Assembly (NCBI GenBank): GCA_051881815.1
Contig: JBJEQP010000041.1
Coordinates: 62,001-126,000, forward strand
Reading direction: 5' to 3'
Length of the DNA stretch: 64,000 bases
Source of the DNA: UMGS363 sp051881815
Lineage (GTDB): Bacteria; Bacillota; Clostridia; Oscillospirales; Ruminococcaceae
Positions 23,692 to 32,221 of the stretch are shown piece after piece. The notes beneath the pieces were generated by a model. The model was not told where the DNA came from. It ran no database searches and saw nothing but the letters and a program-made list of their open reading frames with translations. The translations under genes and the position numbers were made by a program. Within the stretch, counting starts at the first letter, position 1, and every line of letters starts with the position of its first letter.

Positions 23692-24230
23692 TGAATTACG
23701 GTGAAATTAAAAATTTTGATATTGCAAACGGTGAGGGAGTCCGTGTTTCGTTATTCGTATCGGGCTGCACTCATCATTGCAAGGGCTGCTTCAATCCCGA
23801 AACATGGAATTTTGAATTTGGCAGCGAGTACACACAGGAAACAGAAGACAGCATAATAAAAATGCTGTCTTTTCCATACATTGACGGACTTTCTCTGCTC
23901 GGCGGAGAGCCGTTTGAACCCGATAATCAGCGTGAGCTTGTGAAGCTTCTCAAAAGGGTGCGAAAGGAACTGCCCGGTAAGGACGTCTGGTGCTATACAG
24001 GTTATCTGTTTGACAAGGAGCTTTTGTCCGAAAGCCGTGCAAGATGCGAAGCTACGGACGAGATGCTTTCACTCATAGATGTTCTTGTTGACGGCGAATT
24101 CAAGGAAGAACTGAAGGATATCACGCTCGTTTTCAGAGGGTCGTCCAACCAGCGTATAATTGATGTGAAAAAGTCGCTTGAAAGCGGCGAAGTCATTCCC
24201 TACAAGCTTAAAATGAGCGAAAAAATATAA
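23691..24230 (+). CDS. nrdG: Anaerobic ribonucleotide reductase activating enzyme
   Basis: A 179-residue radical-SAM protein with Cys-Thr-His-His-Cys-Lys-Gly-Cys (CxxxCxxC) near residue 27 for the 4Fe-4S cluster and Gly-Gly-Glu-Pro-Phe for SAM binding. It generates the glycyl radical on NrdD using S-adenosylmethionine. The ATG shares its A with the last base of the nrdD stop, so the two are translationally coupled. Confidence 0.95.
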   Translation: MNYGEIKNFDIANGEGVRVSLFVSGCTHHCKGCFNPETWNFEFGSEYTQETEDSIIKMLSFPYIDGLSLLGGEPFEPDNQRELVKLLKRVRKELPGKDVWCYTGYLFDKELLSESRARCEATDEMLSLIDVLVDGEFKEELKDITLVFRGSSNQRIIDVKKSLESGEVIPYKLKMSEKI

Positions 24231-24245
24231 GGATAAAAAATTGCA

Positions 24246-24974
24246 ATGAAAATACTTATGATCCGCCACGGCGATCCGAATTATGAAATTGACGGTCTTA
24301 CCGAAAAGGGCAAGCGTGAAGCAGAGCTTCTCTCCGAAAGGATATCAAAGCTCGATGTAAAGAAGTTCTATGTTTCGCCGCTCGGCAGGGCAAAGGCTAC
24401 CGCCGCATATACGCTCGAAAAAATGGGCAGAACAGCAGAAGAATGTCCGTGGCTGCGTGAGTTTCACGCTCCCGTTACCGATGAACACAGCGGCGAACAG
24501 AGAATACCGTGGGATCTTCTCCCCGAGGACTGGACAAGGGTCGGCGAGTATTACAGCAAGGACGAATGGTATAAAACACCACTTATGGCAGGCGGAAACG
24601 TCATTGCCGAAGCGAAAAAAGTCTATGACGGACTTGATGCGATACTTGCGGAAAACGGCTATGTCCGCGAGGGTAATTTCTACCGTGCCGAAAAGCCGAA
24701 TAATGATACAATAGTGCTTTTCTGTCATTTCGGAGTGGAGTGCGTGATGCTCGGACATCTGCTCGGGATATCACCCGTGCTGCTCTGGCATGGCTTCTGC
24801 GCTGCGCCGACCTCCGTCACAACGATCGTGAGCGAGGAGCGACGCAAGGGTATCGCTTATTTCCGTACAGGCTCGTTCGGAGATACTTCTCATCTCTATG
24901 TAAAGGGCGAACCTACTGCATTTGCCGGACGATTCTGCGAGTGCTTTGATAACGAAGACGAAAGACACGATTAA
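24246..24974 (+). CDS. Histidine phosphatase-superfamily protein
   Basis: A 242-residue protein with the N-terminal catalytic Ile-Arg-His-Gly-Asp-Pro loop, a second basic motif in Ser-Pro-Leu-Gly-Arg-Ala-Lys-Ala-Thr-Ala and a C-terminal-half His in Leu-Phe-Cys-His-Phe-Gly-Val, the expected phosphopocket of the phosphoglycerate mutase/cobalamin phosphatase clan. It is longer than minimal members because of an insertion at about residues 75-130. Substrate unknown. It follows nrdG by 15 bases and precedes the methyltransferase gene by 11, probably on one transcript. Confidence 0.85.
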   Translation: MKILMIRHGDPNYEIDGLTEKGKREAELLSERISKLDVKKFYVSPLGRAKATAAYTLEKMGRTAEECPWLREFHAPVTDEHSGEQRIPWDLLPEDWTRVGEYYSKDEWYKTPLMAGGNVIAEAKKVYDGLDAILAENGYVREGNFYRAEKPNNDTIVLFCHFGVECVMLGHLLGISPVLLWHGFCAAPTSVTTIVSEERRKGIAYFRTGSFGDTSHLYVKGEPTAFAGRFCECFDNEDERHD

Positions 24975-24985
24975 GGAATAATAAT

Positions 24986-26215
24986 ATGAAAAGTGAACGA
25001 ATCTACCCGAAAGCAGTTGTCACAAAGAAAGCGGAGGCTTCGCTTAAAAAGGGGCATCCGTGGATATACGATACCGAGATCGAAAGCCTGTCCGAAGGCA
25101 CACCGAACGGCGGTATCGTCGATGTTTTCTCCGAAAAGGGCTCGTATCTCGGCAGCGGCTTTTTGAGCGAAAAAAGCAAGATACGCATCCGTGTGATCTC
25201 AAAAAATGCAAACGATAAATTCGACTATAATTTCTGGAAACGCCGTGTGAAATATGCCTATGACTACCGCAAGACCGTTATGGGCGATGATATTTCCTGC
25301 TGCCGCATAGTTTTCGGCGAAGCGGATGAGCTGCCGGGGCTTACCGTTGACCGTTATAACGATCTGCTCGTAACGCAGGTGCTTTCCTATGGTATGGAGC
25401 TTGTCAAGGATGATGTTTTCCGTGCGCTTGTTGAAGTCTTCGGCGAAGATAACGAGAAAATAAGCGGAATTTTTGAGCGGAACGATGTCGCCATCCGTGA
25501 GCTGGAGGGAATGGAGTGCGGAAAGGGCTGGTATAAAGCTGATTTTGTCGGTATTCCCGATTCGGTTGAAACCGTCATCGTCGAAAACGGCGTAAAGTAC
25601 CATGTTGATGTTGAAAACGGACAGAAAACAGGCTTTTTCCTCGACCAGAAGTATAACAGGCTTGCCGCTGCAAAGATCGCAAAGGGCAAGACCGTTCTCG
25701 ACTGCTTCACACATACAGGCTCGTTTGCGCTCAATGCCGCAATGGGCGGAGCGAAGCACGTTACAGCCGTTGACGTTTCACAGACTGCCGTTGATATGGC
25801 AAAGCGAAACGCAAAGGAAAACGGATTGGACGACAGAATGGATTTCCTCTGTACGAACGTGTTTGACCTTCTGCCGAAGCTTGCGGAGGAGAAGAAAAAG
25901 CCTTACGATATGATAATCCTCGATCCGCCTGCATTCACCAAGAGCAGGGGAACGATCGGAAGTGCCGAAAGAGGCTATAAGGAGATAAACTACCGTGCGA
26001 TGAAGCTTCTGCCGAGGGGCGGATATCTCGCAACGTGCAGCTGTTCTCACTTTATGGATAACGGACTTTTCGTAAAAATGCTTATGTCGGCGGCAAAGGA
26101 CGCAGATGTTCAGCTAAAGCTTATAGAAGTACGCCGCCAGTCGCCCGACCACCCGACCCTTATGAACGTCCCCGAAACGGACTATCTGAAATTTTACCTT
26201 TTCCAAGTGGTATAG
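24986..26215 (+). CDS. rlmI: Class I SAM-dependent rRNA methyltransferase (RlmI-like)
   Basis: A 409-residue protein with an N-terminal PUA RNA-binding domain (about 1-85), a linker domain, and a Rossmann methyltransferase with Val-Leu-Asp-Cys-Phe-Thr-His-Thr-Gly-Ser-Phe near residue 235, Ile-Leu-Asp-Pro-Pro-Ala-Phe near 310 and Cys-Ser-Cys-Ser-His-Phe near 350 providing the catalytic Cys. The plan is that of RlmI, which makes 5-methylcytosine in 23S rRNA; the exact base modified here is inferred. A GCGTAAT-array element begins about five bases after its stop. Confidence 0.85.
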   Translation: MKSERIYPKAVVTKKAEASLKKGHPWIYDTEIESLSEGTPNGGIVDVFSEKGSYLGSGFLSEKSKIRIRVISKNANDKFDYNFWKRRVKYAYDYRKTVMGDDISCCRIVFGEADELPGLTVDRYNDLLVTQVLSYGMELVKDDVFRALVEVFGEDNEKISGIFERNDVAIRELEGMECGKGWYKADFVGIPDSVETVIVENGVKYHVDVENGQKTGFFLDQKYNRLAAAKIAKGKTVLDCFTHTGSFALNAAMGGAKHVTAVDVSQTAVDMAKRNAKENGLDDRMDFLCTNVFDLLPKLAEEKKKPYDMIILDPPAFTKSRGTIGSAERGYKEINYRAMKLLPRGGYLATCSCSHFMDNGLFVKMLMSAAKDADVQLKLIEVRRQSPDHPTLMNVPETDYLKFYLFQVV

Positions 26216-26219
26216 GATT

Positions 26220-26397
26220 AATGCGTAATGCGTAATGCGTAATGCGTAATTAATACATTACTATAATTTGTTTTGAAAAATAAAGTATTTTCAAAAAAAG
26301 GAACTATTCACAGCTTGATTGCCGTAAATAGTTCCTTTTGAATTATATCTATGTTTTTCAAAATAATTACGAATTACGAATTACGAATTACGAATTG
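26220..26397. repeat. Element bracketed by GCGTAAT / ATTACGA arrays (copy 1)
   Basis: The left end is four tandem AATGCGT units (26220-26252). The right end is four tandem ATTACGA units (26366-26396), roughly their reverse complement. The 110-base interior holds only a terminator hairpin. The right array runs into the 3' end of sbcC and supplies its last codons and TAA stop. No gene is inside; this resembles a small non-autonomous element. Confidence 0.7.
26296..26339. terminator. Bidirectional terminator between rlmI-like gene and sbcC
   Basis: AAAAGGAACTAT (26296-26307) pairs with ATAGTTCCTTTT (26328-26339); A and T tracts on either side allow termination in both directions. Confidence 0.78.
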
Positions 26398-29170
26398 AAA
26401 TGTGGCTTTCTCCCGAACGGATATCCTTTGTTACAATGATCTTGCTGTCGATACGTTCTTTGAGCTCCGCAACGTGAGAGATTATGCCGACCGTTCTTCC
26501 GCTTTTTGAAAGCTTGCATAAGGTATCGATAGCCTGCGTGAGCGCCGCTTCATCAAGCGTTCCGAAGCCTTCGTCCACAAACATCGACTGCAGCTGTATT
26601 CCTCCCGAATTGGAGCATATCTCGTCCGAAAGACCGAGCGCAAGCGAAAGCGCCGCTTCAAACGATTCGCCGCCCGAAAGCGACTTTACGCTTCTTGTTG
26701 TGCCGTTGTAATGGTCGATAACGTCAAGATCAAGACCGCTTTTTCCGCTCAGGGATTCTGCGCTTGTGCTCCTTACAAGCTCGTAACGGCCGTCTGTCAT
26801 CTCCATAAAGCGCACATTCGCACGGTCGGTTATGCGTTTGAGGTATGCCGTCTGAACGTAGGTTTCGAGCGTTATCTTCTCTTTTCCGGTAAGCGTTCCG
26901 CCTGCCGTGTCGCAGAGCGAGCGGAGCATCCGATAGCGTGATTCCGTCTTTTCCTGCTCGCCAAAGCCGTTCGTAAGGCTTTGAAGTGTTCCCGTGTTGC
27001 CCTCGGCTCTTGCGGAAAGCTTCATCCTCTGCGAATCAAGCAGCTTTCGTCTTGCTTCAAGCGAAGCTTTTTCTTCCGCAAGCTTTTCGGGTTCTTCAAA
27101 CGGGAGCTCTTTAAGCTGCGAAGCGTATGCCGAAGCCGCCGATCTGAGTGCGGAAATATCAGCCGCCGTCTTTTCAAGTCCGTTTTTTGCGGCTTCATAT
27201 TCGGCGCAGATCGTATTTCTCTCTTTTTCCAGCGCAGCAAGATGCTTTTTAGCTTCATCCTCACCCGAAAATTCAAGCGCCGATGCAAGCTTTTCCGCAG
27301 CCGCCCGGGCAGCCTGTGCCTGTGCGGAAAGCGAAGCCGCCTGTGCGGAAAGCTCCGATGCGAGCTGTGTATATTTTTTCTGTTCGTCCTGCTTTATTTC
27401 TGTAAGCTTTGCAAGCTCGTCACAGCGTTTTTTCTTATCCTTTGCAAGAGCGATATCCTGCATGATCTTCAAAAGCTCCGCCTTTTCACGGGCATGATCC
27501 TGCTTTATACGAGCCTTTATGTCTTCGAAAGCGATCTTCCCGAAGAAGACCTCCGCCTTTGACAAAACAGCCTTGCGAAGCGCTTCCTCCTTGCCCGAAA
27601 GCTCACCTGCAGCACGGCTCTTTCGGGAGGCGTTTTCGCGGGAATTTTCTGCACAAAGCCGTGCTTTTTTCAGCTTCTCTTCGCTGACGTCCGTGTTGTG
27701 CGCCTGTGCAGGGCAGGGATGTTCAGCGCTTCCGCAAACGGGACAGGGCTCGCCCTCGCGAAGCTTCTGCGCAAGAACTCCTGCCTGGCTGTCAAGGAAC
27801 GCCCTTTCAAGAGTGTTGTATGCGCTGATATCTTTGTTGGCAGTATTTGCCGCTTCAATATATTCAGCTTTCGCCCTTTCAAGCTCCTCGCAAACGTCAA
27901 TATGAGCCTTCACTTCATCGGCGAAGCTTTTCAGCTCGGACATTCTGCGGTTCTTTTCGGCTGCGGCAGCTTCAAGCCTGACCATATCCTCGGCGGCTGT
28001 TCTTATGGTTTCAAGCTCGGCGCTGTATTCGTTTATGCTGTTCTCTGCGTCAAAGGCTGCTTTCCTTGCGCTTTCGCATTTTGCCGAGGTCTGCTTTGCA
28101 AGGTCTTCTTTCTCCTTTGCAGTCTTTCTTTCAAGGCTTAACTGCGCATAATCGGAGAGCCGCTCACGTTCACGGGCGATCTGATCCGCAAGAGCGTCAG
28201 CCTTTCCGTATTCAGCCTCGGCAGCGGAAAAACGCTCTTTGAGCTTCGGCAGAGAGCCTTCCGCATCGGAGATCTTGGCGTTTATATCGTTAAGCCTTTT
28301 CTCGGTATCAAGCCGCAGATTTGAACGCTCTATGCGAACGGCAAGCTCTTCCGAAGCCTTTGAAGCGTCCAGCGAAAGCTTTTCAGTTTCGGCAAGGGCA
28401 GCCTTGTCTTCATCAATAATATTCCGGATGAGCGAAGCAGTTTCTTCTGCGCTGAAAAGAAGCGGTTCAGCCTTTATTTTTTCAAGCTCCTCGGCAAAAG
28501 AGCTGTCATCGCCGCAGGAGAGCGCAGCGATATGCTGTTCGTTTTTCGCCTTGACGAGTTTGAGATTGCCTGCGGCAGAGATCATATCATCGGAGATGCG
28601 CTTTTGCAGGCGTTGATATTTTTCCGTGCCGAATATTGTGCGGAAAATGTCTATCTTGTCCTTTGTCGGCGCAAAAAGCAGCCGCAGAAAATCCCCCTGC
28701 GAAAGCATTGCGACCTGCGCAAAGTGGTCACGGTCAAGACCGATTATCGAGTTTATCTTCTTGTTCACGGCAGAAACGCCGTTGACTGTCTTTCCGTCGG
28801 GCAGGATAAGCTCCGCATTTGCAGGCTCTTCGATAAGGGCGTTTTCCGATTTGGTCTTTCTCAAAGCCTTTCGCTCGTATGGCGGATTGCGCTTTATCGT
28901 GTAGACCTTTCCGCCGTATTCAAATTTAAGCTCGGTGAAGGTCTTGCTCTCGGGCGAAGCGTATTTGCTGCGGAACATTGACGACGAGCGTACATTTCCG
29001 CTCGCCGTGCCGTATAATGCAAATATCAGCGCATCAAAAACGGTCGTTTTTCCTGCGCCCGTATCACCTGTAATAAGATAAAGACCGCTTCCGTCTATCT
29101 TTGAAAAGTCGATGTGTTCCTCTCCTGCGTACGGACCGAAAGCGGATATTGTAAGTTCAAGCGGTTTCAT
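26381..29170 (-). CDS. sbcC: SbcC-type exonuclease/SMC-like ATPase
   Basis: A 929-residue Rad50-like protein. The N-terminus has Phe-Gly-Pro-Tyr and Walker A Gly-Asp-Thr-Gly-Ala-Gly-Lys-Thr-Thr. Two long coiled-coil arms rich in Ala/Glu/Lys flank a zinc hook Cys-Pro-Val-Cys near the middle. The C-terminus has the signature Ser-Leu-Ser-Gly-Gly-Glu-Ser-Phe and Walker B Met-Phe-Val-Asp-Glu-Gly-Phe-Gly. With SbcD it cuts hairpin DNA and processes breaks, but no sbcD is adjacent. I prefer the ATG at 29170 over an in-frame GTG at 29182 that overlaps the ribosome binding site. The last residues and stop come from ATTACGA repeat units. Confidence 0.92.
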   Translation of the reverse strand: MKPLELTISAFGPYAGEEHIDFSKIDGSGLYLITGDTGAGKTTVFDALIFALYGTASGNVRSSSMFRSKYASPESKTFTELKFEYGGKVYTIKRNPPYERKALRKTKSENALIEEPANAELILPDGKTVNGVSAVNKKINSIIGLDRDHFAQVAMLSQGDFLRLLFAPTKDKIDIFRTIFGTEKYQRLQKRISDDMISAAGNLKLVKAKNEQHIAALSCGDDSSFAEELEKIKAEPLLFSAEETASLIRNIIDEDKAALAETEKLSLDASKASEELAVRIERSNLRLDTEKRLNDINAKISDAEGSLPKLKERFSAAEAEYGKADALADQIARERERLSDYAQLSLERKTAKEKEDLAKQTSAKCESARKAAFDAENSINEYSAELETIRTAAEDMVRLEAAAAEKNRRMSELKSFADEVKAHIDVCEELERAKAEYIEAANTANKDISAYNTLERAFLDSQAGVLAQKLREGEPCPVCGSAEHPCPAQAHNTDVSEEKLKKARLCAENSRENASRKSRAAGELSGKEEALRKAVLSKAEVFFGKIAFEDIKARIKQDHAREKAELLKIMQDIALAKDKKKRCDELAKLTEIKQDEQKKYTQLASELSAQAASLSAQAQAARAAAEKLASALEFSGEDEAKKHLAALEKERNTICAEYEAAKNGLEKTAADISALRSAASAYASQLKELPFEEPEKLAEEKASLEARRKLLDSQRMKLSARAEGNTGTLQSLTNGFGEQEKTESRYRMLRSLCDTAGGTLTGKEKITLETYVQTAYLKRITDRANVRFMEMTDGRYELVRSTSAESLSGKSGLDLDVIDHYNGTTRSVKSLSGGESFEAALSLALGLSDEICSNSGGIQLQSMFVDEGFGTLDEAALTQAIDTLCKLSKSGRTVGIISHVAELKERIDSKIIVTKDIRSGESHISIRNS

Positions 29171-29182
29171 AATTTTTTTCAC

Positions 29183-29905
29183 CTATCTTTTGTAAGGCGG
29201 TTTGTATTTTTCCGAAATGCCACGCTTGTGACGGGTGTTCCTGGCGATCTCCAGCATTCGCCTGCGGTATTCCTCACGGCGGCGTGTGCGCTCGGCTATT
29301 TTGTCGCGGCAGAAAAGTATTCGCTGTGCGATTCGCTCGCCGTCCGTGTAAAAATCATGTATCTCAACGGTGTCAACGACCTTTCCGCCGTTTGTGTTAT
29401 ACCACCAGTTGTCGAAATCAACGCCGTTTTCCGTCCGTTCAAAGCCGAGCCACTCTGCGTCCTGACAGAAATATCGTGCTTTTCCGTGGATAATGATGTA
29501 ATTCTTTATGTATTCAACGTCTTCGACATCGTTAAGGTCGATTATCCACAGCTTTTTGTAATGCCGAAGCTTTCCCTCACAGCGGACAGTCTGGTAAAGC
29601 TCGGAGATGATGAGCAGAGAGTCGGATATCTCGATAGAAGTGTGTTCACGGTGCGCTTTTATAGAGGTTTCGGCAAATATGCCGATCATGATACACACGA
29701 TAAGACTGTATGCAACGCAAAAATACGTTCCGTATAAGATCGATTTGTATATAACGCTCGGTATATTCATATCGGCAGTTGCGGAAATGATGACTATGAC
29801 GAGCAGAGCGATCATAAGGCTCATCGACGGGATGTTTGCAAGGAAAAGGCGGCGGTTAAAGACCGAAACGAGCCGTTTTTCATTGATATGAAAGGTTTTT
29901 TTCAA
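29183..29905 (-). CDS. Hypothetical two-helix membrane protein, upstream partner of sbcC
   Basis: A 240-residue protein of no recognised family. It has two close membrane helices (about residues 25-45 and 52-75), then a soluble domain of mixed alpha/beta character with Trp-Ile-Ile-Asp-Leu-Asn-Asp-Val-Glu and Asp-Asn-Trp-Trp-Tyr, and a strongly basic tail full of Arg (about 195-240). The helix-pair followed by a soluble domain resembles YcxB-like layouts, but I do not claim the family. The start is TTG with GGAGGT 11 bases ahead. Its stop is within 15 bases of the sbcC start, so the two are co-transcribed. Confidence 0.7.
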   Translation of the reverse strand: MKKTFHINEKRLVSVFNRRLFLANIPSMSLMIALLVIVIISATADMNIPSVIYKSILYGTYFCVAYSLIVCIMIGIFAETSIKAHREHTSIEISDSLLIISELYQTVRCEGKLRHYKKLWIIDLNDVEDVEYIKNYIIIHGKARYFCQDAEWLGFERTENGVDFDNWWYNTNGGKVVDTVEIHDFYTDGERIAQRILFCRDKIAERTRRREEYRRRMLEIARNTRHKRGISEKYKPPYKR

Positions 29906-30100
29906 ACTTTAACGCACCTCCTTTTTTAAAGCACTGCGAAGCTGTGTATCGTAATTGATAAATACTATTATTAATAAGTACAGAAAACCATTCTGCACCG
30001 TATGAGCCACACTAATTACAAAATGAATAATTTTCGATTTATCAAGCAGTTATCTCACCGAAAAAATGGAAATTTGGCAGTATGTATATTTAGCAGATAA
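29906..30100. other. AT-rich intergenic stretch, no gene
   Basis: No ORF or RNA is convincing. A 21-base sequence beginning CGATTTATC at 30035 recurs with one change at 30998, in front of the direct repeat beside the second XRE gene. Confidence 0.4.
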
Positions 30101-30352
30101 TTACAGAAAAACAACCATTACTATTGGAGCAAGCAGTAAAATCAATACTGCAGTCACAATGATAATGCTTATTCTTAACGGCACATATTTCTTTTTCACG
30201 TTATCTTTATCACGGCTGTTTTTATTTTGTTTAATGTATCTGATGCAAAGAACAATAAGAGAAATTAATACAGCAAAGATTATTGCAGAATATATATAAA
30301 TGAAGATTATAACATCAGACAATAGCTTACCCAGATTTTCAAATTCTTCCAT
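30101..30352 (-). CDS. Small two-helix membrane protein
   Basis: An 83-residue protein with membrane helices at about 13-38 and 60-82 separated by a basic loop. No known family is recognised. I prefer the ATG at 30352 because GAGGAA lies nine bases ahead; an ATG at 30370 is also in frame. It is downstream of an XRE-type membrane regulator on the same strand (81 bases away), and the two may form an operon. Composition is more AT-rich than the flagellar genes. Confidence 0.5.
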   Translation of the reverse strand: MEEFENLGKLLSDVIIFIYIYSAIIFAVLISLIVLCIRYIKQNKNSRDKDNVKKKYVPLRISIIIVTAVLILLLAPIVMVVFL

Positions 30353-30433
30353 AAACTGTTTTTTCCTCATTTAATTCCGATTTTCGAATCAGTTTATCTC
30401 CCCGATAAATGGGAATTTACTGTACTGACAGGT

Positions 30434-30871
30434 CTATCGTTTCTTAAAAAACAAAACATACTGTGCAATTGCATTTACAGCACAAATAGCCAGTGATAAG
30501 CAGGATAGTCCCATCTGTGTGCCGTTCATATTGGTTATCATGCCTATCAACGAGCAGAATGCTGCTATCGTAAATGAGATTGCAGCTATCAGGTGCAACA
30601 TTTTCTTTTTTGATATTACGTCATTTGTTTCTTGTCTTGCCTTTTGTACAATGAGAATATCTCCGTCGCTTTCGTAATCATCATTCAACAAATAATCCGT
30701 GGTAACATTGAACAGTTTACTGAGTTGCAGTACATTCTGCGCATCGGGCAGAGCTGTTCCGTTTTCCCATCGACTGATTGCCTGTCTGGATACATACATC
30801 TTTTCTGCAAATTCTTCTTGTGACCAACCATTCTTTTTTCTGAGCATTACTATCTTATCTTGTAACTTCAT
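30434..30871 (-). CDS. XRE-family regulator with C-terminal membrane helices
   Basis: A 145-residue protein. Residues 5-60 are a Cro/C1-type helix-turn-helix (Trp-Ser-Gln-Glu-Glu-Phe-Ala-Glu-Lys ... Ser-Arg-Gln-Ala-Ile-Ser-Arg-Trp-Glu-Asn), followed by a linker and two hydrophobic helices (about 90-110 and 118-140). Membrane-tethered XRE regulators of this type often sit beside small membrane proteins or transporters. AGGAGG precedes the ATG. Its target is not visible, though the next gene is a small membrane protein. Confidence 0.82.
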   Translation of the reverse strand: MKLQDKIVMLRKKNGWSQEEFAEKMYVSRQAISRWENGTALPDAQNVLQLSKLFNVTTDYLLNDDYESDGDILIVQKARQETNDVISKKKMLHLIAAISFTIAAFCSLIGMITNMNGTQMGLSCLSLAICAVNAIAQYVLFFKKR

Positions 30872-31020
30872 TATGAAATCCTCCTTTGATTCGATGATTT
30901 CATTTTAGTCAAAAACATCTGCTAATACCACCACATCAAGTTTACAATCCCGCAACATGACTTTACATACGACAAATCAACACTTTACAACAACTTCCGA
31001 TTTATCGAGCAGTTATCTTT

Positions 31021-31113
31021 CTTTTTCATTATACACAAAAGCAGAGATACAGTCAAGAGCGAGGACAAAAGAAGCTTCGATGTCTGCAGGTCAAACACCG
31101 AAGCTTCACTTTT
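31021..31113. repeat. 93-bp direct repeat, copy 1 (terminator-bearing)
   Basis: Nearly identical to 31793-31884. Both contain GAAGCTTCG and CGAAGCTTC forming a stem around a 19-base loop, followed on the minus strand by TTTT, so copy 1 also serves as terminator for the XRE gene at 31126. Confidence 0.82.
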
Positions 31114-31125
31114 AACGAATATATG

Positions 31126-31671
31126 CTATTCTACTATGTGTGGCTGCCCAAACAATCCCCTATATTCAACATTTGTATAAAACTTTAATTCATACTGACA
31201 TTCTCCGCAAGTGATCGCTTCATTTATAGCTGTAATTTCCTTTTTAACATCATCTAATGATCTATACCAGCCAAGAATAGTATTATCTTCTCCCCAAAAT
31301 GATGTTTTTTCAACACCATACAATATATATGCCAGTCCCTTTCCGTTTCCCAGTATCTTTGATGATTTTACTGCCTGATATGAACCGATAGAACTTTTAT
31401 CAAAGGAAGCTATTGTGATTTTTCCCGACGGAGTATATACAACCGGTCTGTCCTGTGAATCCGGCGCTGCGTTTGTTTTTTCGTTTACCAAATAATCAAT
31501 AGAAATATTCAGTTTCTGTGAAAGAATGATCAGTTTTTCGGTTTCCGGGTATCCCTGATCCGATTCCCACTTTGAAATTGCCTGTCTGGATACTTCCATC
31601 ATATCTGCTAATTCCTCTTGTGTAATATTTCTTTCTTTTCTTATGGTTCTTAAGTTTTCTCCAAAGCTCAT
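31126..31671 (-). CDS. XRE-family transcriptional regulator
   Basis: A 181-residue protein with an N-terminal Cro/C1 helix-turn-helix (Ile-Thr-Gln-Glu-Glu-Leu-Ala-Asp ... Ser-Arg-Gln-Ala-Ile-Ser-Lys-Trp-Glu-Ser) and an uncharacterised C-terminal domain of about 110 residues with a Cys-Gly-Glu-Cys motif that may bind metal. The true start is the ATG at 31671, with GGAGG ahead; eleven more in-frame codons upstream are not needed. The gene is flanked by 92-93-bp direct repeats, suggesting that it could be gained or lost as a cassette. Confidence 0.82.
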   Translation of the reverse strand: MSFGENLRTIRKERNITQEELADMMEVSRQAISKWESDQGYPETEKLIILSQKLNISIDYLVNEKTNAAPDSQDRPVVYTPSGKITIASFDKSSIGSYQAVKSSKILGNGKGLAYILYGVEKTSFWGEDNTILGWYRSLDDVKKEITAINEAITCGECQYELKFYTNVEYRGLFGQPHIVE

Positions 31672-31792
31672 TAGAGTGATCCTCCTTTTATTTGATGTAA
31701 TCATTTTATCAGATTTATATAAATCGTTCTACCAACCTGAATTTGCTTTTTCGCAACTTAAAGTTGCAGCCGTTATTTTAAGCCGTTTCTGA

Positions 31793-31884
31793 CTTTTTCA
31801 TTATACACAAAAGCAGAGATACAGTCAAGAGCGAAGCTAAAGAAGCTTCGATGTCTGCAGGTCAAACACCGAAGCTTCACTTTT
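31793..31884. repeat. 92-bp direct repeat, copy 2
   Basis: Repeats the sequence at 31021-31113 with only a few changes, 772 bases away and in the same orientation. There is no gene ending here on the minus strand, so this copy is not needed as a terminator. Confidence 0.82.
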
Positions 31885-31938
31885 GTCTGTTAGATCTTGT
31901 TAAGTTGGGTATCTGATCGATAAAATGGAAATTTTATT

Positions 31939-32050
31939 TAATGCGTAATTCGTAATGCGTAATGCGTAATTTGAGATACTATTCCATAAAAGAATAATAC
32001 ACCATTTGCACCACAATAATTATGCATTACGAATTACGCATTACGCATTA
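31939..32050. repeat. Element bracketed by GCGTAAT / ATTACGC arrays (copy 2)
   Basis: Left array TAATGCGTAATTCGTAAT and further units (31939-31971), right array with GCATTACGAATTACGCATT (about 32018-32050), inverted relative to each other, with an interior of about 45 bases. Same end motif as copy 1 at 26220, different interior. Confidence 0.7.
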
Positions 32051-32122
32051 ATTTCGCTTTGTTGCAAATCAACAAAAACATTAGTCGAAATGTGTGGAAC
32101 TATACAACGTTCAAAAAAACAG

Positions 32123-32151
32123 TTGCAAAACGGCTTGTTTTTTGTTACAAT
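32123..32151 (+). promoter_or_regulatory. Promoter of the PilZ-ParA-ComFB operon
   Basis: TTGCAA, 17 bases, TACAAT, with a predicted start about 60 bases before the PilZ-like gene. Confidence 0.6.
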
Positions 32152-32221
32152 AAGAATGTATCTTTATGCGGTTTTTTAAACGTTTAAGAGCCGCCGCAAA
32201 GGGTCAATTGGAGGGAGAATT

